Made by a program: the position numbers and the translations under genes
Assembly (NCBI GenBank): GCA_016713645.1
Contig: JADJOU010000008.1
Location: 62,001-126,000, forward strand
Source of the DNA: Bacteroidota bacterium
GTDB lineage: Bacteria; Bacteroidota; Bacteroidia; Chitinophagales; JADJOU01
DNA: 64,000 nt
Reading direction: 5' to 3'
The notes under the pieces: generated by a model
What the model was told of the DNA's origin: nothing
Database searches by the model: none
Seen by the model: the letters and a program-made list of their open reading frames with translations, nothing else
Shown: in pieces, positions 56,254-64,000 of the stretch
Layout of the letters: the number at the start of each line of letters is the position of its first letter
Position numbering within the stretch: position 1 is the stretch's first letter

Positions 56254-57642
56254 TTAATTTAGTTTTTCAAAAGTGGCGGTAAAATGCCTCAAAAATGCCG
56301 GTTCGTAGGTTATTTTGTACCCTCTCTCTTGATTCCTTAGCTTGAGAATATCCTCAAATACTTCTATTACATAATCGATATGACTCTGTGTATATACCCT
56401 TCTCGGGATGGCTAGACGCACTAATTCATTGGCCGCAGGAATGAGGTTGCCCGAAGGGTCATATTTCCCAAACATCACACTTCCCACTTCAACACAGCGA
56501 ATACCTCCATTTACATAGAGATCACAAACTAAAGCCTGGCCAGGATATTGTTCTATTGGGATGTTTGGGTAAAGTTTTTTAGCGTCGATATAAACAGCGT
56601 GTCCCCCAATTGGCCATACTACCGGGATTCCCATTCGTTTCAGATTTTCGCCAAGATACTCAGTACTTCGAATTCGATAATGCAAATAATCTTTATCAAA
56701 AACTTCTACCAAGCCAATGGACAATGCTTCCATATCTCTTCCTGCAAGTCCACCATAAGTTGTAAATCCTTCAGAAATGATCAATAGATTTTTACATTTA
56801 ACTGATAGAGCCTCATCTTTAAGCGTTAGCAGGCCTCCTATGTTTACTAAACCATCTTTTTTTGAACTCATAATAAAAGCATCACCTAAGCGGAGCATTT
56901 CTTGAGCAATTTCTATGTAAGATTTGTTTTCAAATCCTTTTTCGCGATGTTTAATGAAATAGCTGTTTTCAGCAATTCTGCAACCATCAATTACCAAAAG
57001 CAATTCGTTTTCGTCGCATATACCTCTCAGGGCTTTTACATTTTCCATACTGACAGGCTGACCGCCGGCAGAATTATTTGTTACAGTTATAATAATAGCG
57101 GCAATATTTTCTTTGCCATAATCATCCACGAGCGTTTTTACTTTTGCTAAATCTATATTTCCTTTGAATGGAAGATAAATTTCAGGATCGTTTGCCTCGT
57201 CAGGCATAACATCAATGGCTGTAGCACCAGTAAACTCTATGTTCGCTCGCGTTGTATCAAAATGGGTATTGCTGATAAAAATTTTATCCTTTCCACCAAG
57301 AATCCCATAAAGGATTCTCTCGGCTGCTCGGCCTTGATGGGTAGGCAAGATGAAGGGCATTCCTGTTAAATCTTTTACAACAGTTTCTAAATGTTCCCAG
57401 CTTTTGGCTCCGGCATAACTTTCATCGCCAGTCATAATTCCTCCCCATTGTCGATCGCTCATTGCCCCAGTTCCACTATCTGTCAATAAATCTATAAATA
57501 CATCGTCAGCGCGCAAAAGAAATGGATTATAGCCGGCTTTTTTAAGCGCATTAATTCGATATTCTTCAGTAGTAATTTTTAACGGCTCTACCATTTTAAT
57601 CTTAAATGGTTCTGCTAGTACTTTTCGTTTTTTTGCTTCCAT
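56254..57642 (-). CDS. tnaA: Tryptophanase (tryptophan indole-lyase)
   Basis: PLP beta-eliminating lyase of 462 residues that yields indole, pyruvate and ammonia. PLP lysine in SSKKDGLVNIGG; also LLTDSGTGAMSD, THQGRAAERI, NNSAGGQPVS, TTYGGLAGRDMEALSIGL. The close relative tyrosine phenol-lyase has Thr in the FxTTR segment and Arg in the VExG segment; here they are Asp (HFDTTRANIEF) and Val (IRCVEVGS), as in tryptophanase, so I call tnaA. It lies 36 bases after the truncated haemoglobin gene and could be the last gene of the nos transcript. No tnaC leader was recognised. Confidence 0.85.
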   Translation of the reverse strand: MEAKKRKVLAEPFKIKMVEPLKITTEEYRINALKKAGYNPFLLRADDVFIDLLTDSGTGAMSDRQWGGIMTGDESYAGAKSWEHLETVVKDLTGMPFILPTHQGRAAERILYGILGGKDKIFISNTHFDTTRANIEFTGATAIDVMPDEANDPEIYLPFKGNIDLAKVKTLVDDYGKENIAAIIITVTNNSAGGQPVSMENVKALRGICDENELLLVIDGCRIAENSYFIKHREKGFENKSYIEIAQEMLRLGDAFIMSSKKDGLVNIGGLLTLKDEALSVKCKNLLIISEGFTTYGGLAGRDMEALSIGLVEVFDKDYLHYRIRSTEYLGENLKRMGIPVVWPIGGHAVYIDAKKLYPNIPIEQYPGQALVCDLYVNGGIRCVEVGSVMFGKYDPSGNLIPAANELVRLAIPRRVYTQSHIDYVIEVFEDILKLRNQERGYKITYEPAFLRHFTATFEKLN

Positions 57643-57678
57643 ATTATAAACTTGAAAATTTTAAACTTGTAAAATGTA

Positions 57679-58056
57679 TTATAAGGGACTTAGAATTTTT
57701 ATTTGCATTACGGTAGCAATGCTCATGCCTCTTTGCTTAGCGGTTTCTGCATTATTGCCTTCAAAATTTTCATCTACTGTTTCGGTAAAAAGGGCAATCC
57801 AATGTTGAAAGTCTTCCATTTTTAATGGATATTTATTGTGAATTTCTTGATGTTTGGCCATGGGGTTGCCAGAATAATTGGATTTTTGAAATAATATACT
57901 TTCCCAAAAATCATACATTACAGGGAGGTGCTTTTCCCAATTGACTTCAACGACAGAAGTAAAAAAATGGCCAATTATAGGATCTGTTTTTACTTTATCG
58001 TAAAAGGCATTTATCAATATCTCTATATCTTCTCTATTGCTAAGGTCTTTTTTCAT
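57679..58056 (-). CDS. Group III truncated haemoglobin
   Basis: 125-residue globin: SNREDIEILINAFYDKVKTDPIIGHFF, the EKHLPVMYDFWESILF segment, and the proximal His in MAKHQEIHNKYPL-type context with LKMEDFQHWIALFTETVD, all typical of trHbIII. Such globins handle nitric oxide or oxygen. It is 11 bases from the nosY-like gene in the nos run, so NO detoxification during N2O/NO respiration is likely but inferred. Confidence 0.88.
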   Translation of the reverse strand: MKKDLSNREDIEILINAFYDKVKTDPIIGHFFTSVVEVNWEKHLPVMYDFWESILFQKSNYSGNPMAKHQEIHNKYPLKMEDFQHWIALFTETVDENFEGNNAETAKQRGMSIATVMQIKILSPL

Positions 58057-58067
58057 CGGAGAGGGGG

Positions 58068-58835
58068 TTATAAATCTTTACTTTTAAACAACTTTAGTGA
58101 TAAAACGAATGGAAAGAAAATCCAAGAAAGCAATATTGCAAATGAAGCAATTAAGCCAATAGTAGTGCCAAAAAAATCTTTAAATATGGCGCCAGTATAC
58201 CCCATCATAGCGGAAGAATCAATATGCAAAAGAATGAGGATTCTCGATATGTCAATAGGGCTTAAAGCACTTAAAAATATTAATGGCTTCTCAATGGGAT
58301 AATCTGAAAATTGAAAAGTTAAAAATAAAATTAAACCATCAAATAATACTGCGAAATACAACCAGAGAATAATGGATAAGCCAATCCCCTTTGACTTATC
58401 TCTTGTTAAAATAGCACTGAGAAAAGCGATAGAGATAAATACAACGGATATAATACAACCAATGGTAATTAACATGAATCCAATGTCAAATGGAGTATAT
58501 ATTAAAATTGGAATACCCGCGCTTATAAGAAAACTCAAGATAAAGGTGAAGGATAAACTTAAGAACAAACTAGACCAAATTGTTTGTCTGCGGATGGGTT
58601 GACTCAAAAGGAGTTCAATAAATTCAGCACTATTGTAAATATAAATTGTAGCAAACAAAACAGAAAACAAGGGGACTGTTAGTAAAATTATATTTAGAAG
58701 AGTAAGAACGCCTTTTGATCCATTATCCTCTAAACTAAATGCACTCTAAGCAAAAGCAGAAAGCAATATAGTATAGAGCAAAACGATTCTATTTTTAAAT
58801 ATATCGAGAAAAATAAATTTGATTATTTTATTCAT
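58068..58835 (-). CDS. nosY: ABC permease of the nos cluster (in-frame TAG)
   Basis: Six-helix ABC-2 type permease, about 255 codons; works with NosF and NosD in maturation of the NosZ copper site. ATG at 58835 overlaps the end of nosF by 8 bases. Reading in frame: NKIIKFIFLDIFKNRIVLLYTILLSAFA, then TAG at 58746..58748, then SAFSLEDNGSKGVLTLLNIILLTVPLFSVLFATIYIYNSAEFIELLLSQP-type core and the rest intact. The TAG stands at a position where a Trp (TGG) would be a natural one-base neighbour. As the rest of the gene is conserved, a nonsense mutation or sequence error is likely. Confidence 0.8.
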
Positions 58836-59541
58836 GCTGCTGAAGTTTTAAAATTCTGGCAATTGCTTTAGAGATTTTTTCTTCCCCTGAATCGAACTTT
58901 AGCTGGTCCAATGTTTTGTGAAAAACAATGTTTCCTTCTTGCATAAAAATGAGTTGACTTATCATATCGTCTAATTCACTTAGTATGTGCGAAGTTATCA
59001 AAATCAATTTCCCCTTTTCCTTTTCTTTGATGATTTTAGATTTAAGTATTTCTGCAGATAATGGGTCTAAACCAGCAGTTGGTTCGTCTAGTATTAGGAC
59101 TTCAGGGTTGAAAAGAAAAGCGATTGTTGCGCTTACTTTTTGCATCGTTCCACCACTAAGTGTTCGCATTGGCTTTTTAAACAATTTATCTAAATGGAAT
59201 GATTCAATTAATTCATTATCAAGGATTGTATCGGTATTGCGAATTTTTTTTATCATCTCAATAACTTGTTCAATAGTCATATTGTCTGGGTATCGACCTA
59301 TTTGGGGCATATAGCCAATAGCTGATCGATATGCAAAGTCATTTTTAATACTTTTCTGTTTGAAATAAATTTCGCCCTTTGTTGGAATTACTATTCCAAG
59401 TATGCTTTTGATTAGGGTGGTCTTTCCACAGCCATTGGGTCCGATGAGAGCAATGCATTCGCCTTTATCGCAAGTGAGATTAATATCGTTTAAAACCAAA
59501 CTTGAGCCAAACTGCTTTATTACATGTTTCACATCTATCAT
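58828..59541 (-). CDS. nosF: ABC ATPase of the nos cluster
   Basis: 237-residue ATPase subunit: Walker A GPNGCGKTT, Q-loop IGYMPQIGRYP, signature LSGGTMQKVSATIAF, Walker B VLILDEPTAGLDP, H-loop ITSHILSEL. Pairs with NosY and NosD for NosZ maturation. ATG overlaps the nosD stop (ATGA). Confidence 0.93.
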   Translation of the reverse strand: MIDVKHVIKQFGSSLVLNDINLTCDKGECIALIGPNGCGKTTLIKSILGIVIPTKGEIYFKQKSIKNDFAYRSAIGYMPQIGRYPDNMTIEQVIEMIKKIRNTDTILDNELIESFHLDKLFKKPMRTLSGGTMQKVSATIAFLFNPEVLILDEPTAGLDPLSAEILKSKIIKEKEKGKLILITSHILSELDDMISQLIFMQEGNIVFHKTLDQLKFDSGEEKISKAIARILKLQQHE

Positions 59542-60772
59542 AACGGCAGAGAATGCATTAAAGGATGGAGATCAATAAAATTTTCAGGCGTTAAACTAGG
59601 CAATATTTTCTCTGATTTGTCCAACAACATGACCATGATGCTTCTGTATAGCAACATTGCGGGAGGGTTTTTGTCTATAATTACAGAGAATAAGCTCAAG
59701 GGGTGATAAGGCACATCGCCGATATCATTCTTGTTTATATCATATCCCTCATATTTATCCCAATAGTTTAGATCAAATGTATTTAATACCAAGCTACCAT
59801 TTGTGCTCACATCGAATGTATTCCCTAAAAAAATTGTTACTGAGAATACTGTTGTCCATGCAGCTAGCTTGGATTTTCATTCCCCAACCATTGGCTTTAA
59901 AAAATATTGTTTTGTACCATTATTCTATTCGTTCCTTCCATATAAATCCCTGAAGTGTTATAGAAGAATTTATTGCCTGAAATGTGACTATCAGAAATCT
60001 CTTTTAATAGCAAGCCATATGCAGCATCTCCCCAATTCTCTTCAAAAGAGTTATTAATCATGGTTACTTTTTTTGTAAACATCACCGCGACACCTGCACC
60101 ATTGTTTTTAAATACATTTGTGAAGTATGCATCGTCATTCGAAAACATAAAATGTAAGCCATATCGAATATTATTATGGGAAAGGTTTCTCCAAATTACA
60201 GAATGTGTAACAAACTCAAAATAGATTCCATCTCTATGACCAGAGATATTGTTGGCGATAATTAAAAGGCTGTCACTTTTCCAGCAATGTATTCCATTTC
60301 CAATTTGTTGCTCTTCTTTGCCAAAAGCAATGATTGAATTGTTTTTTATTACACAATTTTTTCCATATTGAATATAAACGCCAAAAAAATTGTCATAAAA
60401 GATATTGTTTTGAATAATAACATTATTGCTATTATATACTTTTATCCCACAAGGATCGTTTAATGTTGCAAATCCAGAGTGTTGAATTTTAAAACCAGCA
60501 ACTGTTACATTGTTTGATTTAACAGATAAAACTTCAAATTTTTTATTTCCATCTAGAATTGGATTTCCTTCGCCTAAAAAGGCAACAGATTTATCAAGAA
60601 TAATATTCCCTTCTTGATAAAACCCTTTTTCTACGATAATAGTGTCTCCATTATTGGCAAATTGCAATGCGGGGATGATCTGTTTTTGTTTTTGTTTCTC
60701 GCCAATTCTAATTGTGATTGCATAAGCTTGGAATGAAAATGCAATAAAAAGTAGCGAGAAAAAGGATGTCAT
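59538..60772 (-). CDS. nosD: Periplasmic copper-maturation protein NosD (two frameshifts)
   Basis: Exported right-handed beta-helix protein, about 411 codons (signal peptide to FQAYA). PbH1/NosD repeats: FEVLSVKSNNVTVAGFKIQHSG, NNVIIQNNIFYDNFFGVYIQ, HRDGIYFEFVTHSVIWRNLSHNNIRYGLHFMFSND, GVAVMFTKKVTMINNSF. The frame breaks in T/A runs at 59899-59904 and 59827-59833; removing one base at each gives ANGWGMKIQASCMDNSI and then VSTNGSLVLNTFDLNYWDKYEGYD, the family end. Both are homopolymer insertions. Overlaps nosF and the NosL gene (TAATG). Confidence 0.9.
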
Positions 60773-61779
60773 TATTTGCTAATTTTCGACCAATTATTAA
60801 CAGTAGTTGAATATATTGTGGCAAAAGAATCAGCTACCTGCCTATCTTTAAATGCTGCAATATTACCCCCCATAGGGCTCATAAAATTTTCTGACTCAAC
60901 AAAAAAAAGAGAATTCGATTCTATCAAAGTTTGATTGCTTCTAAAAGCGCAAATATAGACAGTTTGAATTGGAACAGAATTATTCTCTTTTTTATAATTG
61001 AGTAGGCAATTCAAATCATCAAATTTATAGATTCGTCCTTTGGAAGTTTTTAATTCACAAGCGAAATCTCCATCGGAAATAGTCATTTTGCAAAAAGCGC
61101 AATTATCAATATTTAATCTGATGGGTTCTGGTGAATCAGACTGGCAAGCACTAAGAAGGAGGGCTAAAGTTAAAATAGAAAGAGCGGTATTTTTTTTAGT
61201 TTTACTAGGAAGTGGAATGTAATTGTTCTCGAATAAAAAACAAGTCAACATAATTAACCCACTCAGAATAAATAACCATCCACCTATATCGGGGACAGAA
61301 TATGCCCCAAAGTTGAGGAGTTGTTTGAATCCTATTAACGGCGGTTGATAGGACATTCCAGGAACAATGATTGCCGCTTTAGGGTCAAGATTATGCCCAT
61401 AGTTGTATTCCCAACGCCAAAAGTCTATCATGGCGACAACACCAAAAATGACAAATGAAAATAGCAGAATAGTAAGAAGTTTATTCTTCGAAACTAAGCC
61501 TGTGATAAAAGTGAAGAATGCAAAAGCACCTATGATATAGGTTAAAAGGGTAAACTCGATAAAATTTTCAGCGTGTAGCGTCTGCATTCCTATGTAATGA
61601 TTAAGTCCATTGATAATGTCAACATCTCCGCCAAGTTTGTTGGCATAAATTAGCATTGCTAAGCCTTCGGGATATTGAGGAGCTGCCAATTCAATTCTCC
61701 AAATTGGGGTGAAAATAGAAATTGTTAAAAGGATAGAGGTTCCAATTAATAGCGCTCGTGATAAGGAGGAAATTTTCAT
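60772..61779 (-). CDS. nosL: Membrane-domain/NosL fusion protein
   Basis: 335 residues in two parts. Residues 1-190 are a membrane domain of the Bacteroidota nos cluster (IWRIELAAPQYPEGLAMLIYANKLGG, LNHYIGM, DFWRWEYNYGHNLDP, MSYQPPLIGFKQLLNFGAYSVPDIGG), about five helices. After a linker comes ALSILTLALLLSACQS, a lipobox in mid-protein, then NosL: NIDNCAFCKMTISDGDFACELKTSKGRIYKFDDLNCLL and FVESENFMSPMGGNIAAF with the copper-binding Cys/Met set. NosL delivers Cu(I) to NosZ. The lipobox suggests either ancestral gene fusion or processing into two proteins. Confidence 0.85.
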   Translation of the reverse strand: MKISSLSRALLIGTSILLTISIFTPIWRIELAAPQYPEGLAMLIYANKLGGDVDIINGLNHYIGMQTLHAENFIEFTLLTYIIGAFAFFTFITGLVSKNKLLTILLFSFVIFGVVAMIDFWRWEYNYGHNLDPKAAIIVPGMSYQPPLIGFKQLLNFGAYSVPDIGGWLFILSGLIMLTCFLFENNYIPLPSKTKKNTALSILTLALLLSACQSDSPEPIRLNIDNCAFCKMTISDGDFACELKTSKGRIYKFDDLNCLLNYKKENNSVPIQTVYICAFRSNQTLIESNSLFFVESENFMSPMGGNIAAFKDRQVADSFATIYSTTVNNWSKISK

Positions 61780-61863
61780 GTCTTTCTTGTCTTTTTATAC
61801 ATAAAAAAGGAGCAGTTATGGATTATCCTACTGCTGCAATTTTGGTTAAATAAAAGTAAAATA

Positions 61864-63836
61864 TTATTCTACAACAGGTTTCCCTAAGCTAAAACTTATA
61901 GGGACATTGCTTCCTGCTGGAGAGACTCTAACGTATCCTTGCATTTCTTGATGTAAAGCGCTACAAAAATCTGTACAATATATTGGGAACATTCCAACTC
62001 TATCTGGAGTCCACTTCAACGTGCTTGTTTCTCCAGGCATAATTAATAATTCGGCATTTGTTGCCCCTTTGACAGAAAATCCATGTGGGACATCCCAATC
62101 TTGCTCTAAATTGGTAATGTGAAAGTACACTTCATCGCCTAATTTAACCCCTTCAATATTGTCTGGAGAAAAATGTGAACGAATCGCTGTCATATAAATG
62201 TGAACTTTATTGCCTTCACGAATCACTTTTGAGTCTTTCTCTCCTTTTGTAACATATTTATGGTTGTTATCCTCAATTTTAAATAATTTGAGTTGGCCAT
62301 TATTTCTAATTAAGTCAGCAGGAACCGCTTGAGCGTAATGAGGTTCACCAATAGTAGGGAAATCTAAAATTAGTTGCATTTTATCTCCACTGATATCATA
62401 TAGTTGTGCACTTTGAGAGAGTTCAGGACCTGTAGGCAAATAGCGATCTTTGTAATTTTGTTGTAGGCAATGAGGTATTTTCCTGCAGGAGTTTTAGTGT
62501 CTCCACCAGGTACACATAGGTGGCCAACAGAATAAAATGTGGCAGCTCTATCAAGAACTTTCAAATCTTTGATATTCCATTTAACAACTTCGGAAGAAAC
62601 AAAGAAAGAAGTATATGCATTTCCTTTATTATCAAATTCTGTATGCAAAGGTCCTAGTCCAGGTTTTTTAACTTCGCCATAAAGAGCGGATTCATATTTA
62701 ATTACTGGAATTCCTTCATAGTCGCCATCGTAAGATTTATCTGCGATCGCTTTTTGAATTTTATCAAAACTAAAGACAGGGATAAGTGCCGCAAGTTTTC
62801 CGCTACCAACTATAAACTCTCCTGTTGGATCAACGTCGCATCCATGTGGCGATTTCGGACATGGAATGAAGTAACAGATATCTGAAAACTCTTTTGAGTC
62901 TAGCACGGTTACTTGTGTTTTGATTTCGGAAGTTGCTGAATGTGTAGCATCACTATAGGTGTTGTGTGCGTATTTAACACTTTGTTTCTTTCCTTTTCCT
63001 GCTTTAATATATTCTTCTGCTTTTTTCCAATTTACAGCCATGATAAAGTCTTTATCTTTTTGTGAGGCATTTACCTCTAAAAGAGTACTTGCTTGTTCTG
63101 TATTGTAGCAACTGAAAAAGAACCAACCATGTGATTTCCCTTTACCGGCTCTGCTTAAATCAAAATTGACACCAGGACATTGAATTTGGAATGATAGATC
63201 TAGTTTCCCATCTTCTTTCCCTACACTAATGAACGATAAAGTGCCTTTGAAGTTCTTTTTGTACGTGTTGATAGGAATATCTCCATTGGCATCATCCATC
63301 GGCACGCTGAATCTAGTTCCAGCTACAACATACTCGGTGTTTTCTGTAATGAATGGCGAAGAGTGATTCCCTGCGCTATTGGGCAATTCAATAATTTCTG
63401 CCGTTCTAAAAGTCTTAAGGTCTATTCTAGCTACACGCGGTGTGTTGTTTGCATTGCCAAATGCCCATTTCCCATCATACTCTCCAGCTGTTTTAGAAAG
63501 TTGAACGTGATGTAAATCATCCCAAGGGACAAAACCATGGGAGGTATTTAACATTGGTTTGGTTTCTTCACTATAACCCCATGATTTCTCCGGGTCAACT
63601 GAAAAAACTGGAATTACTCTCAACAATCTGCCGCTTGGAAGGCCATAAACACTCATCTGACCGCTAAAGCCGCCAGATACAAAATTATAGAATTGGTCAA
63701 ATTTACCAGGGGCAACATAAGCTTTTGCTGCAGCATCCCCACTGACTGCATTTTCCGCATTTTTGGGTTTACAAGAAACAATAAAAAGGGCAAATAAAAT
63801 TGCCAAAAAGGAACTCGTTTGAATTGATTTTGTCAT
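61864..63836 (-). CDS. nosZ: Nitrous oxide reductase, clade II (frameshifted)
   Basis: Reduces N2O to N2 with multicopper centres. About 657 codons; a Sec-type lipoprotein signal (LFALFIVSC) rather than Tat, the clade II feature. CuZ-type His segments are seen: WDDLHHVQL, GNHSSPF, SPHGCDVDP, GPLHTEFDN, SVGHLCVPGGD. The frame breaks in an A3 run near 62449-62451; the next frame gives KDRYLPTGPELSQSAQLYDI and the cupredoxin domain with the CuA set CTDFCSALHQEM. One lost A explains it. First of the visible nos genes after cytochrome c. Confidence 0.95.
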
Positions 63837-63854
63837 TGCTATAAATTTAAAATA

Positions 63855-64000
63855 TTATTTAATTCCGTCGTTTTTGCGCATAAATTCTAATATGTGTCTT
63901 GCATCATCATCAGTTAGGCTTTGGTTGGGCATTCTCACTAAGCATAATTCTAGCGATGCTTGCAAAGCGGGGTCTTTATCAATCATAGGGTCTGGATTTG
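63855..64000 (-). CDS. Cytochrome c (C-terminal part)
   Basis: The frame is open to the right edge and reads LELCLVRMPNQSLTDDDARHILEFMRKNDGIK; the Met in RMPNQ is the usual distal haem ligand of small class I cytochromes. The N-terminal CxxCH is beyond the window. It lies 18 bases before nosZ, so it probably feeds electrons to it. Confidence 0.7.
   Translation of the reverse strand, partial: NPDPMIDKDPALQASLELCLVRMPNQSLTDDDARHILEFMRKNDGIK

Noticed and set aside
56254..57642. Tyrosine phenol-lyase
   Set aside because: The two discriminating positions (Asp in FDTT, Val in VEVG) follow tryptophanase rather than the Thr and Arg of tyrosine phenol-lyase.

Overview
The window is chromosomal DNA from a member of the Bacteroidota. 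Evidence: type IX secretion C-terminal sorting domains (type A and CHU_C/type B), SPII lipoproteins, TAnnTTTG -7 promoter boxes, F-type ATP synthase genes ordered B-E-F-H-A-G without D/C, and a clade II (Sec-type) nitrous oxide reductase cluster. The genus cannot be named from this sequence alone. No rRNA, tRNA or CRISPR array was seen.

Layout. 0-5.2 kb: outer-membrane efflux protein and adaptor, FAD oxidoreductase, DUF3179 protein, lipoprotein. 5.3-9.1 kb: ABC exporter, queE, glyA. 9.1-12.4 kb (minus strand): two glycosyltransferases and recR. 12.4-12.85 kb: an AT-rich spacer with consensus DnaA boxes and palindromes, from which transcription diverges. 12.85-17.5 kb (plus): L,D-transpeptidase, two perfect parS sites, mnmG, selO. 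I propose this spacer as a candidate oriC. 17.9-28.3 kb (minus): DUF2911 protein, a 1084-residue repeat protein, the biotin operon bioB-F-D-A, fabF. 28.5-36.7 kb (plus): VF530-like protein, an MbnP/MbnH copper pair, FkbM methyltransferase, sulfatase, YHYH protein, bestrophin and carbonic anhydrase. 36.7-40.6 kb (minus): CHU_C protein and an acetyltransferase-like protein. 40.8-46.8 kb: ATP synthase operon, split between atpA and atpG by a four-helix-bundle gene and its decayed copy.

47.4-53.5 kb is accessory: remnants of a type I restriction system (hsdS half-subunit, hsdR N-terminus), a SEC-C protein, a broken REP-associated transposase carrying palindromes inside its own reading frame, a metallophosphoesterase, and an intact AbiEi/AbiEii-like gene pair with its own promoter and operator-like repeat. 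53.5-64 kb is nitrogen-oxide respiration: a Crp/Fnr regulator, an oxidase-like membrane protein and a fasciclin lipoprotein on the plus strand; then, read on the minus strand, cytochrome c, nosZ, a membrane-domain/NosL fusion, nosD, nosF, nosY, a group III truncated haemoglobin and tryptophanase.

Quality caveat. About twenty genes contain single-base frameshifts, many in homopolymer runs, and several contain in-frame stops. The affected genes include recR, fabF and nosZ, and the broken parts stay conserved on both sides. I read most of these as sequence errors and give full-length gene spans, noting each break.
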